Shown: one piece after another, positions 1-5,775 of the stretch
Position numbering within the stretch: the first letter of the stretch is position 1
Layout: every line of letters begins with the position of its first letter
Notes under the pieces: model-generated
Told to the model about the DNA's origin: nothing
What the model saw: the letters and a program-made list of their open reading frames with translations, nothing else
The model's database searches: none
Translations under genes and position numbers: made by a program
Assembly (NCBI GenBank): GCA_030705945.1
Contig: JAUZPS010000251.1
Coordinates: 1 to 7,016 of the forward strand
From: Bacillota bacterium
GTDB lineage: Bacteria; Bacillota; Clostridia; Acetivibrionales; DSM-2933
DNA: 7,016 nt
Direction of reading: 5' to 3'

Positions 1-252
1 ATCAGCATTGAGGAAATTGATGCTGTTTTTATTACTCACGAGCACAGCGATCATATATACGGAGTGGAAGTGCTTAGCAGAAACTACAATATTCCCGTTT
101 ATTCAAACCAATTAACAACAGACAGCATTTTAGCAAGAAATTATATTAAATGTCACATATCCCCAATCCGCGCTGCGAAATTCTTGAATAGTAATTGTGG
201 TAAAAAAATAAATGACCTCATCGCTTTTTATTGCATAGAGGTCATCTTATAA
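1..252 (+). pseudogene. WalJ/YycJ-like MBL-fold metallohydrolase remnant (5' end outside window, C-terminus missing)
   Basis: An open frame enters from the left edge in frame 1 and stops at 250-252. Codons 12-18 read THEHSDH, the HxHxDH metal-binding motif of the metallo-beta-lactamase fold. The segment after it (GVEVLSRNYNIPVYSNQLT) resembles the WalJ/YycJ subgroup, which is linked to the WalRK cell-wall/DNA-processing locus in Firmicutes. From about codon 53 (near base 160) I see no family resemblance, and the frame ends inside the terminator hairpin of the convergent ROK gene. Family members are about 260 residues with this motif near residue 60, so roughly 190 residues should follow; only about 66 do. 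The downstream metal ligands and C-terminal half are therefore absent, and I see no continuation in the other plus-strand frames. It is most likely a truncated, non-functional gene. A short protein that is still made cannot be excluded. The family assignment is fairly sure, the exact subgroup less so. Confidence 0.6.
201..247 (-). terminator. Intrinsic terminator of the ROK kinase gene
   Basis: On the minus strand, ATGACCTC (245-238) pairs perfectly with GAGGTCAT (219-212). A G-U and an A-U pair can extend the stem to 10 bp, with an 18-nt loop. The stem is followed directly by TTA and seven T residues (208-202). It lies about 120 nt beyond the ROK stop codon, with a palindromic repeat in between. 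It overlaps the 3' end of the truncated MBL-fold frame on the plus strand, which supports that frame's tail being non-coding. The plus-strand side has no T tract, so it looks one-directional. Confidence 0.75.
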
Positions 253-329
253 CTTACAAAAATATTTTGTGGTAGTAAAATGCAGACGTATTAACTGCAT
301 TTTTAATGTATAATCTTTTTGCAACTTAT
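249..329. repeat. Palindromic repeat family 2, copy A (about 81 bp)
   Basis: The ends are an imperfect terminal inverted repeat: 249-262 against 316-329 match at 12 of 14 positions. The core holds a perfect 9-bp hairpin, AAAATGCAG (277-285) with CTGCATTTT (295-303), around a 9-nt loop. The core and right half closely match a second copy at 1512-1594 in the same orientation; the left half is more diverged. It lies in the gap between the ROK stop codon and the ROK terminator, so it would be in the 3' UTR of that mRNA. It has no coding capacity and resembles a MITE/REP-type element. Confidence 0.7.
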
Positions 330-356
330 CTAAATTAAGAGCGCTATTAAGATAAG
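325..356. other. Short inverted repeat just after the ROK stop codon
   Basis: CTTATCT (325-331) pairs with AGATAAG (350-356), with AGCGCT in the loop region. It shares its left arm with the right end of repeat copy A, so it and the full-length fold of copy A cannot form together. No T tract follows on the minus strand, so it is not itself a good terminator. Confidence 0.4.
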
Positions 357-362
357 CCAGAT

Positions 363-1328
363 TTAGTTCATCTTCCCGTTTATTAATGCAAGGGATCCAA
401 ATAAAATTGAATCATCATTAAGTTTTGACTGAACAATTTCAGTTCCTTCTAAAACTACAGGCATTGAAAACTTCTTAATCTGCTCTTTTAACAAAGGCAG
501 CATATAATCTCCAAGAGCCTCAAATACGCCACCTCCCATAATCATCATATTAGGATTAAATATATTAATAAGTGAGCCTGCTCCTGCCGCTAGGTAATAT
601 ATTGCTTTATCAACTACTTCAATAGCCAATTCATCTTTTTCATCTATTGCCTTTTTTAAAGTTTTGCTTTTTATCACTAATGTATTCTCTTCCATCAGAT
701 CCTTGAGTATAGTTTTTCTTCCTCTGTTCATTTGAGATTTAATGTCTTTAGTTATTGCAATCTTACTTGCGTATGCTTCAAGGCATCCTCTTTGTCCACA
801 ATTACAATATGGTCCCTCGGTATTTATAATCATATGGCCTATTTCAGTTCCTGAATGTCTTGCTCCAGAATAAAGTTTATTGTTTATTATGACCCCACCG
901 CCTATTCCAGTGCCCACAAATATGCCTACAATATCCTCCATATTTTTCCCAGCTCCATACTTCCATTCACCTAATACGCCCATCTTTACATCATTACCTA
1001 TAAAAAACGGAACCTTGAATTTATTTTCAATAACTTTTCTGATATTATAATTTCTCCATGGAATGTTTGGAGTATAGATTATTTCTCCCGTATCCTCATT
1101 TATTATGCCAGGGGCTCCTGCGCCTATTGCTGCCAGATTTTCTTTGCTTATACCTGACTGCGCAATTAATTCCTCAACAATACTTATAATTCTTTCTTCA
1201 ATTTTTTCCTGTCCTTCTTCAGCTTTTGTCTTTTTTTTGACTTTACAGATTATCTTCAAATTCTCATCAAAAACTGCTCCTAAAACCTTTGTTCCACCTA
1301 TATCTAAACATATATACGCTTTTTTCAT
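363..1328 (-). CDS. ROK-family sugar kinase (glucokinase-like)
   Basis: Predicted to phosphorylate a hexose, probably glucose, with ATP in the cytoplasm. The N-terminus MKKAYICLDIGGTK carries the DxGGT phosphate-binding motif (residues 9-13). GND near 111-113 contains the expected catalytic aspartate, followed by GTGIGGG at 139-145. ExGH (Glu162, His165) precedes the ROK signature CxCGxxGCxE, with Cys175, Cys177 and Cys182 plus His165 as zinc ligands and Glu184 contacting sugar. There is no N-terminal helix-turn-helix, so it is a kinase and not a NagC/XylR-type repressor. At 321 residues it is a normal full length. I chose the ATG at 1328 because GGAG (1341-1338) lies 9 nt upstream and the ROK domain begins there; an in-frame ATG at 1343 would add five residues but has no good Shine-Dalgarno. 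Substrate (glucose, fructose or an amino sugar) cannot be read from the sequence. It lies about 460 bp beyond purD with its own -10 candidate, and nothing ties it to purine synthesis. Confidence 0.9.
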   Translation of the reverse strand: MKKAYICLDIGGTKVLGAVFDENLKIICKVKKKTKAEEGQEKIEERIISIVEELIAQSGISKENLAAIGAGAPGIINEDTGEIIYTPNIPWRNYNIRKVIENKFKVPFFIGNDVKMGVLGEWKYGAGKNMEDIVGIFVGTGIGGGVIINNKLYSGARHSGTEIGHMIINTEGPYCNCGQRGCLEAYASKIAITKDIKSQMNRGRKTILKDLMEENTLVIKSKTLKKAIDEKDELAIEVVDKAIYYLAAGAGSLINIFNPNMMIMGGGVFEALGDYMLPLLKEQIKKFSMPVVLEGTEIVQSKLNDDSILFGSLALINGKMN

Positions 1329-1360
1329 AGTCATCAACTCCATTTAAGAATTATAGAACC

Positions 1361-1389
1361 ATTATACAATAACTTCTGCTAGGATTACA
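1361..1389 (-). promoter_or_regulatory. Candidate promoter for the ROK kinase
   Basis: On the minus strand a perfect TATAAT (1366-1361) lies about 20 nt before the Shine-Dalgarno GGAG. Seventeen nt further upstream is TGTAAT (1389-1384), a poor match to TTGACA. The -10 is convincing, the -35 is weak. It implies the kinase can be transcribed independently of the pur genes. Confidence 0.45.
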
Positions 1390-1420
1390 CTAATTCATTG
1401 CTTTAATATTCCTCATTTTA

Positions 1421-1450
1421 TAGATAACCGAATGTACAGTTCGGTATCTA
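1421..1450. other. Hairpin upstream of the ROK promoter
   Basis: TAGAT (1421-1425) and ACCGAA (1427-1432) pair with TTCGGT (1440-1445) and ATCTA (1446-1450). This gives an 11-bp stem with a single bulged base and a 7-nt loop. Bases 1443-1450 are also the outer arm of the next hairpin, so the two structures exclude each other. No T tract follows on either strand. Confidence 0.55.
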
Positions 1451-1504
1451 TATATTTTGCAATAAACATTTTACATTTATTTTTTATATTGCAAAATAGA
1501 TACC
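1443..1504. repeat. Long inverted repeat between purD and the ROK gene
   Basis: GGTATCTA (1443-1450) and TTTTGCAATA (1455-1464) pair perfectly with TATTGCAAAA (1487-1496) and TAGATACC (1497-1504). This gives 18 base pairs interrupted only by a 4-nt TATA bulge on one side. The loop is AT-rich. It sits 7 bp from repeat copy B and competes with the hairpin at 1421-1450. I see no second copy in this window. Confidence 0.6.
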
Positions 1505-1511
1505 TTGATTC

Positions 1512-1594
1512 ATAAGTTACGAAAAGTTCATCTTTGATAGAAAAATGCAGACGCATTAACTGCATTTTAATGTAAAATCTTTTTCGTAACTTAT
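1512..1594. repeat. Palindromic repeat family 2, copy B (83 bp)
   Basis: The terminal inverted repeats ATAAGTTACGAAAA (1512-1525) and its exact complement (1581-1594) match over 14 bp. Inside is the family's 9-bp hairpin, AAAATGCAG (1542-1550) with CTGCATTTT (1560-1568). It matches copy A at 249-329 in the same orientation, nearly base for base over the core and right half. On the minus strand the inner hairpin ends in five T residues (1545-1541), so it could act as a weak terminator for the pur operon, about 220 nt past purD. No coding capacity. Confidence 0.75.
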
Positions 1595-1791
1595 CCATAT
1601 ATAAAAATAAATTGCGCCAATTACAGCAATTACAATAAAATCCGTATTTATTGGGGTTTTATTTAATCAATAATCAACACAATTTATTTAAACAACAACA
1701 TTATATTAATTCACGTCAACAATCCTACTTTTCAATAAGACACCAAATTAAAATCAATTAAGCCTTAAGCTATCTTTCCAATTCTTATTCC
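1595..1791. other. Gene-free stretch downstream of purD
   Basis: With the elements to its left this completes the 463-bp gap between the ROK start and the purD stop (1329-1791). It is AT-rich, with no open frame worth reporting and no strong intrinsic terminator directly after purD. The only structure I see is an imperfect hairpin at 1634-1663: AATAAAATCC against GGGGTTTTATT, with one G-T wobble. It folds better in plus-strand RNA, because on the minus strand the wobble becomes a C-A mismatch. How the pur transcript ends is unclear; the hairpin inside repeat copy B is the best nearby candidate. Confidence 0.5.
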
Positions 1792-3054
1792 TTAATATTT
1801 TTTGCCTATATCTGTTCTATAATGCGCGTCATTAAACTTTATTTTTCCTACTGCCTCATATGATTTTTTAATTGCCTGTTCCATTGTTGGTTCCATAGAA
1901 GTAACCCCTAGAACCCTGCCGCCTGCAGTTAAGAACTTTCCAGCTTCTTGCTTTGTGCCCGCATGGAAAACAACTGTATTTGAATCATGCTCGGCATCAG
2001 ACAGACCTGAAATTTCAAATCCAGTATCATACTTCACAGGATATCCTCCAGACGCCATTACTACACAAACTGCAGCATTATCATTCCACTTAATATCTAT
2101 CTCGTCCAGTTTTTCATCTATTATTGAGTTAAAAATTTCAACAAGATCGCTATCCAACTTTGGAAGCACCACCTGAGTTTCAGGATCTCCGAATCTCGCG
2201 TTATACTCTAATACCTTCGGTCCGTCTTTGGTAATTATGAAGCCAAAATATATAACGCCTTTGAAAGTTCTGTTTTCAGAATTCATTGCGCTGATTGTAG
2301 GTTTCATCACTTTTTCCATACAGTACTCTGCTATTTCAGGAGTATAGATTTTACTTGGAGCAAACGCGCCCATACCTCCTGTATTGAGTCCTTCATCATT
2401 ATCAAATACCCTCTTGTGGTCTTGAGAACTTACCATAGGTTTAACTGTTTTTCCATCTGTAAACGCAAGTATAGAAACTTCAGGTCCTACAAGAAACTCT
2501 TCAACAACAATTTTTCTGCCCGCGCTTCCAAAGACCTTGTCATTCATGATGCTGTTGACAGCTTCCTGAGCTTCATCAAACCCATGAACGATTATAACTC
2601 CCTTTCCTAAAGCAAGACCATCAGCTTTAATTACCAAAGGATATTCCTGGTGTTTTAAATATTCAATAGCATGATCATAATTTTCAAAGATTTCATATTT
2701 TGCTGTAGGAATTGAGTATTTTTTCATCAAATCCTTTGCAAAAGCCTTACTTCCTTCAATGATTGCAGCATCCTTCTTAGGTCCGAAGGCCCTAATGCCA
2801 GCTTTTTCCAGCTCATCAACCATTCCAGCGGCAAGAGGATCATCCGGCGCTACTACAACCAGATCAATTTTATTATCAACAGAAAATCTGACAACTCCAT
2901 CTATATCCATTGCTTTGATAGGAACACACTCAGCCAATGTGGAAATTCCGCCATTACCTGGGGCGCAGTATATTTTTGTAACTAATGGACTTTGAGCTAT
3001 TTTCCACACAATAGCATGTTCACGTCCTCCACTACCAACAACCAGAACTTTCAT
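1792..3054 (-). CDS. purD: Phosphoribosylamine-glycine ligase (GAR synthetase)
   Basis: Second step of de novo purine synthesis: phosphoribosylamine + glycine + ATP gives glycinamide ribonucleotide. It has the N-terminal fold start MKVLVVGSGGREHA (1-14) and PGNGG (32-36). The ATP-grasp region carries KADGLALGKGV (143-153) and GGMGAF (226-231). The metal/ATP-binding block EYNARFGDPETQ spans 283-294. The C-terminal domain ends in YRTDIG (412-417), matching the family's closing motif. At 420 residues the length is standard. The start is supported by GGAGG 6 nt upstream of ATG and by the family N-terminus. It is the last gene of the pur cluster, separated from purH by a 206-bp gap filled mostly by a 105-bp palindromic repeat. 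No defect seen. Confidence 0.97.
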   Translation of the reverse strand: MKVLVVGSGGREHAIVWKIAQSPLVTKIYCAPGNGGISTLAECVPIKAMDIDGVVRFSVDNKIDLVVVAPDDPLAAGMVDELEKAGIRAFGPKKDAAIIEGSKAFAKDLMKKYSIPTAKYEIFENYDHAIEYLKHQEYPLVIKADGLALGKGVIIVHGFDEAQEAVNSIMNDKVFGSAGRKIVVEEFLVGPEVSILAFTDGKTVKPMVSSQDHKRVFDNDEGLNTGGMGAFAPSKIYTPEIAEYCMEKVMKPTISAMNSENRTFKGVIYFGFIITKDGPKVLEYNARFGDPETQVVLPKLDSDLVEIFNSIIDEKLDEIDIKWNDNAAVCVVMASGGYPVKYDTGFEISGLSDAEHDSNTVVFHAGTKQEAGKFLTAGGRVLGVTSMEPTMEQAIKKSYEAVGKIKFNDAHYRTDIGKKY

Positions 3055-3145
3055 CCTAATCCTCCGAGTTTTTAAAATTTAAATATATTTAAAGTTATGG
3101 ATAATCTCAACGCTAACCTTTTCATATTGAGAAGTTTAATTTTAA

Positions 3146-3250
3146 TATATAAAAAGCAATTAATCTTTTACATTTGCCTATCGCAAAATAACGTTAAAGC
3201 GTTCGTTATTTTGCTCCGTCAAATGTAAGATTAATAGTGCTTTTTATATA
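3146..3250. repeat. Palindromic repeat family 1, copy 1 (105 bp, purH-purD gap)
   Basis: Nearly the whole element folds into one hairpin. TATATAAAAAGCA (3146-3158) pairs with its exact complement at 3238-3250. ATTAATCT (3159-3166) pairs with 3228-3235, and TACATTTG (3169-3176) with 3220-3227. GCAAAATAACG (3183-3193) pairs with 3204-3214, leaving a 10-nt loop. It matches the copy at 4947-5051 at 104 of 105 positions, in the same orientation. Both ends lie in TATATA, compatible with insertion at a TA target as in mariner/IS630-type MITEs. It would be transcribed as part of the pur mRNA between purH and purD. Confidence 0.9.
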
Positions 3251-3260
3251 GTTTATATTT

Positions 3261-4805
3261 TTAATGTTTAAAGTGTCTCATTCCAGTGAAAATCATAGCA
3301 ATTCCATGCTTATTGCACGCATCTATGGAAGCTTGGTCATTCAGGGAACCACCAGGCTGTACTATCGCGGTTATTCCTGCGGCTGCAGCTGCCTCAACGC
3401 AGTCAGGGAAAGGGAAAAACGCGTCTGAAGCAAGAATTGCTCCCTTAGTTCTTTCTCCGCCATATTCGATGGCAATTTTGGCAGCCATAATTCTGTTTGT
3501 TTGTCCAGGTCCGACACCTAAAGTCTGTTTTCCCTTTGCAACTACTATACCGTTGGATTTTGTATGCTTCACAACCTTCATTGCAAATAACATTTCTTCA
3601 ACCTGTTTTGCGTCGGGTCTTTTTTCAGTTACGTATTTGATATCGTCACTGTTTACACACTCACGGTTGATGTTCTGAACCAAAAGTCCTCCGGCAACCT
3701 TTTTCATGTCAAAACTTCCTTCAGGAACCGGAGCGCCTATATTATCAAGCTTCATAATTCTTATATTCTTCTTCTTTGACAGAACAGCCAAAGCTTCCTC
3801 TGTATATGAAGGAGCAATTACTATTTCAACAAATATCTTGTTTATTTCTTCTGCTGTTTTTAGGTCTATATCTCTGTTGGCAGCTATAATTCCTCCAAAA
3901 ATAGAGACAGGATCTGCTTCATAAGTTTTTATGTACGCGTCATAAATATTATCCGCGCTTGCAACGCCGCATGGGTTAGCATGCTTTACGGCTACCACTG
4001 TAGGCTCTTCAAATTCCTTTAACAACTCTAATGCGCCATTAGCATCATTTATATTGTTATAGGACAACTCTTTACCATGAAGTTGAACCGCTGACGTAAT
4101 ACATCCCTTATTTGCTCCGACTTCTTTATAAAATACTGCCTTCTGGTGCGGGTTTTCACCATACCTCATATCCTGAACCTTTTCAAAGGTCAGGGTCAAT
4201 GTTTCTGGGAAAGTATCCTCCCCGATTTTTTCTCTGAGGTATTTCGCTATAAGCGTATCATAGTGGCAGGTATGTTCAAAAACCTTATAAGCAAGCTTAA
4301 ATTTGGTCTTTAATGAAACTTCCTTTGATGACTTCATTTCATCAATTACAGTCTTGTAATCAGCCGGATCTACAACTACCGCAACATCCTGATAATTCTT
4401 TGCCGCAGCTCTTAGCATTGTAGGACCGCCTATATCTATATTCTCAATGGCCTCTTGGAGTTCAACATGATCCTTCAGAACAGTCTGTTTGAAAGGATAA
4501 AGATTTATTATAACCATATCGATTGTTTCAATTCCTAGTTCAGCGATTTGTTTCATGTGATCAGGATTGCTTCTCATGGCAAGAAGGCCTCCATGTACCT
4601 TTGGATGAAGTGTCTTGACTCTTCCGTCAAGACATTCGGGAAAACCTGTTATTTCAGAAATATTGATGACTTTTACGCCTGAATCGTTTAAAGTTTTATA
4701 TGTTCCGCCTGTTGAAATTATTTCAACTCCCATATCCCTGAGTTCTTTAGCAAATTCAACAATTCCAGTTTTGTCAGATACGCTTATCAAAGCTCTTTTT
4801 ACCAT
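3261..4805 (-). CDS. purH: Bifunctional AICAR formyltransferase / IMP cyclohydrolase
   Basis: Catalyses the last two steps to IMP: formylation of AICAR with 10-formyl-THF, then ring closure. The N-terminal MGS-like cyclohydrolase domain shows SDKTG (10-14), STGGT (31-35) and GRVKTLHPKVHGG (61-73). The C-terminal transformylase domain shows RYGENPHQ (214-221) and LSYNNINDANGA (247-258). Its catalytic Lys-His pair lies in KHANPCG (Lys274, His275), with GVGPGQTNR at 430-438 and SDAFFPFPD at 460-468. It ends in the family's GMRHFKH. At 514 residues it is the standard length. The start has GGAG 8 nt upstream of the ATG and the usual VKRALISVSDK N-terminus. It is bracketed by two nearly identical 105-bp palindromic repeats in direct orientation, and a possible internal promoter lies just upstream. 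No defect seen. Confidence 0.97.
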   Translation of the reverse strand: MVKRALISVSDKTGIVEFAKELRDMGVEIISTGGTYKTLNDSGVKVINISEITGFPECLDGRVKTLHPKVHGGLLAMRSNPDHMKQIAELGIETIDMVIINLYPFKQTVLKDHVELQEAIENIDIGGPTMLRAAAKNYQDVAVVVDPADYKTVIDEMKSSKEVSLKTKFKLAYKVFEHTCHYDTLIAKYLREKIGEDTFPETLTLTFEKVQDMRYGENPHQKAVFYKEVGANKGCITSAVQLHGKELSYNNINDANGALELLKEFEEPTVVAVKHANPCGVASADNIYDAYIKTYEADPVSIFGGIIAANRDIDLKTAEEINKIFVEIVIAPSYTEEALAVLSKKKNIRIMKLDNIGAPVPEGSFDMKKVAGGLLVQNINRECVNSDDIKYVTEKRPDAKQVEEMLFAMKVVKHTKSNGIVVAKGKQTLGVGPGQTNRIMAAKIAIEYGGERTKGAILASDAFFPFPDCVEAAAAAGITAIVQPGGSLNDQASIDACNKHGIAMIFTGMRHFKH

Positions 4806-4850
4806 TATTAACTCTCCTTTTTAAAATTTTCTGTAAAACTCATGCGTTAA

Positions 4851-4921
4851 GGGAGTTTCAAAAAATTCCTTGTTCAAGTTTTGTATGATAAAACCCATTA
4901 TATCAAGTTTTTGAAACTCCC
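4851..4921. repeat. 71-bp palindromic element upstream of purH
   Basis: GGGAGTTTCAAAAA (4851-4864) and its exact complement (4908-4921) form a perfect 14-bp terminal inverted repeat. Inside, GTTTT and AAAAC (about 4879-4895) can form a small second hairpin. On the minus strand no T tract follows the stem, so it is not an ordinary terminator. A single copy is seen in this window. It would lie in the leader between the upstream repeat and the purH Shine-Dalgarno. Confidence 0.7.
4897..4905 (-). promoter_or_regulatory. Candidate internal extended -10 promoter for purH
   Basis: On the minus strand TGATATAAT (4905-4897) is a perfect extended -10 (TGnTATAAT). I find no good -35 at 16-18 nt spacing. 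It would start RNA near 4890 and give a leader of about 85 nt before purH. The motif lies within the 71-bp palindrome, so promoter and hairpin sequences overlap. AT-rich DNA yields such motifs by chance, so this is tentative. Confidence 0.35.
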
Positions 4922-4946
4922 AGTTGACCAGTTCATTTTTTGATAC

Positions 4947-5051
4947 TATATAAAAAGCAATTAATCTTTTACATTTGCCTATCACAAAATAACGTTAAAG
5001 CGTTCGTTATTTTGCTCCGTCAAATGTAAGATTAATAGTGCTTTTTATATA
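4947..5051. repeat. Palindromic repeat family 1, copy 2 (105 bp, purN-purH gap)
   Basis: Same length and orientation as the copy at 3146-3250. The single difference is A at 4984 in place of G at 3183, which removes one terminal pair of the inner stem. The ends are again TATATA, while the flanking sequence outside the 105 bp is unrelated between copies, so these are the element boundaries. The near identity indicates recent spread or gene conversion. Confidence 0.9.
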
Positions 5052-5056
5052 CCTAA

Positions 5057-5074
5057 CGCAATTAATCAATTGCG
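5057..5074. other. Short perfect hairpin downstream of purN
   Basis: CGCAATT (5057-5063) pairs with AATTGCG (5068-5074) around a 4-nt loop, and flanking bases can extend the stem across one bulge. It starts 6 bp from the end of the 105-bp repeat. There is no T tract after it on the minus strand, so it is not a typical terminator. Confidence 0.45.
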
Positions 5075-5101
5075 CTTATATGTAATAAATCCCACTAATA
5101 T

Positions 5102-5138
5102 CTGTTGTGAATCTTTCCGGAATATGAAAGATCAACAG
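5102..5138. other. Hairpin immediately after purN
   Basis: CTGTTG (5102-5107) and ATCTTTC (5111-5117) pair with GAAAGAT (5126-5132) and CAACAG (5133-5138), giving 13 base pairs with a 3-nt bulge and an 8-nt loop. It begins about 10 nt past the purN stop codon, so in the pur mRNA it could protect the purM-purN 3' end or mark a processing site. No T tract follows. Confidence 0.5.
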
Positions 5139-5148
5139 CATAATATCT

Positions 5149-5775
5149 TTATGGCAATATTTTTACTTTTCTTCCATCAACTAAAAGTTTTCCTTCAGAA
5201 TATAGCTTTATGGCTTTAGGTAGAATTTCCCACTCCGCTTCTTCCATAACCCTTTTCTGTAGAATCTCAGGAGTATCATCATCCTTAATATATACAGCTT
5301 TCTGAAGTATTATGGGACCTGCGTCGGCTTCAAGCTCAACAAAATGCACAGTAGCGCCCGTCACCTTGACGCCGTATTCAATTGCCTTCTGGTGCGGTAT
5401 TAATCCATAATAACCCATACCGCAAAAAGATGGGATTAAGGCTGGGTGGACATTAATAATCCTGTTTCTATAGTGATTATTAAACCTTACGCCAAGTATT
5501 GATAAATACCCGGCAAGGACAACCAGCTCCACCCCGTGACTTTCAAGATAATCAATCATTGCTGCATCAAATTCATCTATAGAATTATAACTTTTCTTGC
5601 TGATAACGGCAGCTGGGATATCATATTTCTCAGCTCTTTTTAGAGCATAAACATCGGGCTTGCTGGATACAACAGTTACAATTGAACATTTATCCAGATA
5701 GCCGCTTTCAATTTTATCCATAATAGCCTGAAGATTGGTTCCGCCCCCAGAAACTAGTACGCCAACTTTTAGCAT
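5149..5775 (-). CDS. purN: Phosphoribosylglycinamide formyltransferase (GART)
   Basis: Third step of purine synthesis: formyl transfer from 10-formyl-THF to GAR, giving FGAR. The Rossmann-like N-terminus has VSGGGTNLQAI (8-18), which binds the substrate phosphate. The catalytic residues of the family are present: Asn108 and His110 in INVHPALIPSF (107-117), and Asp151 in DAGPII. The loop CGMGYYGL followed by VKVTGATVHFV (137-147) is the usual form in Clostridia. At 208 residues it is full length. The ATG overlaps the purM stop by 7 nt, and GGAG (5786-5783) lies 7 nt upstream, inside the purM coding end, suggesting translational coupling. This is the folate-dependent enzyme, not the formate-using PurT. 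No defect seen. Confidence 0.96.
   Translation of the reverse strand: MLKVGVLVSGGGTNLQAIMDKIESGYLDKCSIVTVVSSKPDVYALKRAEKYDIPAAVISKKSYNSIDEFDAAMIDYLESHGVELVVLAGYLSILGVRFNNHYRNRIINVHPALIPSFCGMGYYGLIPHQKAIEYGVKVTGATVHFVELEADAGPIILQKAVYIKDDDTPEILQKRVMEEAEWEILPKAIKLYSEGKLLVDGRKVKILP

Larger units (their letters stand above)
4806..5148. other. 343-bp purN-purH intergenic region
   Basis: No open frame of note on either strand. From purN toward purH it holds four structures: a hairpin at 5102-5138, a short perfect hairpin at 5057-5074, the 105-bp repeat at 4947-5051, and the 71-bp palindrome at 4851-4921 with a possible promoter. The last 20 bp carry the purH Shine-Dalgarno. A gap this long and structured inside a purine operon is unusual, since its upstream neighbours purM and purN overlap. 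Confidence 0.7.

Noticed and set aside
1105..1347. 80-residue plus-strand open frame opposite the ROK gene
   Set aside because: Antisense to a well-supported kinase; no Shine-Dalgarno and no recognisable protein features.
1413..1598. 61-residue minus-strand open frame between purD and the ROK gene
   Set aside because: It lies wholly over palindromic elements (1421-1450, 1443-1504 and 1512-1594), whose pairing explains the sequence; no ribosome site and no protein resemblance.
1634..1663. Imperfect hairpin as pur operon terminator
   Set aside because: On the minus strand the stem contains a C-A mismatch, and the downstream sequence is not a continuous T run; it folds better on the strand without a gene.
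3286..3678. 130-residue plus-strand open frame opposite purH
   Set aside because: It is the antisense shadow of the purH C-terminal domain, with no ribosome site and composition typical of a reverse-frame translation.
4851..4921. 71-bp palindrome as an intrinsic terminator
   Set aside because: The 14-bp stem is strong, but the loop is 43 nt and no T tract follows the stem on the minus strand.
3146..5051. Possible CRISPR-like direct repeats
   Set aside because: Only two 105-bp units spaced 1.8 kb apart with an intact purH between them; no short regular spacers.
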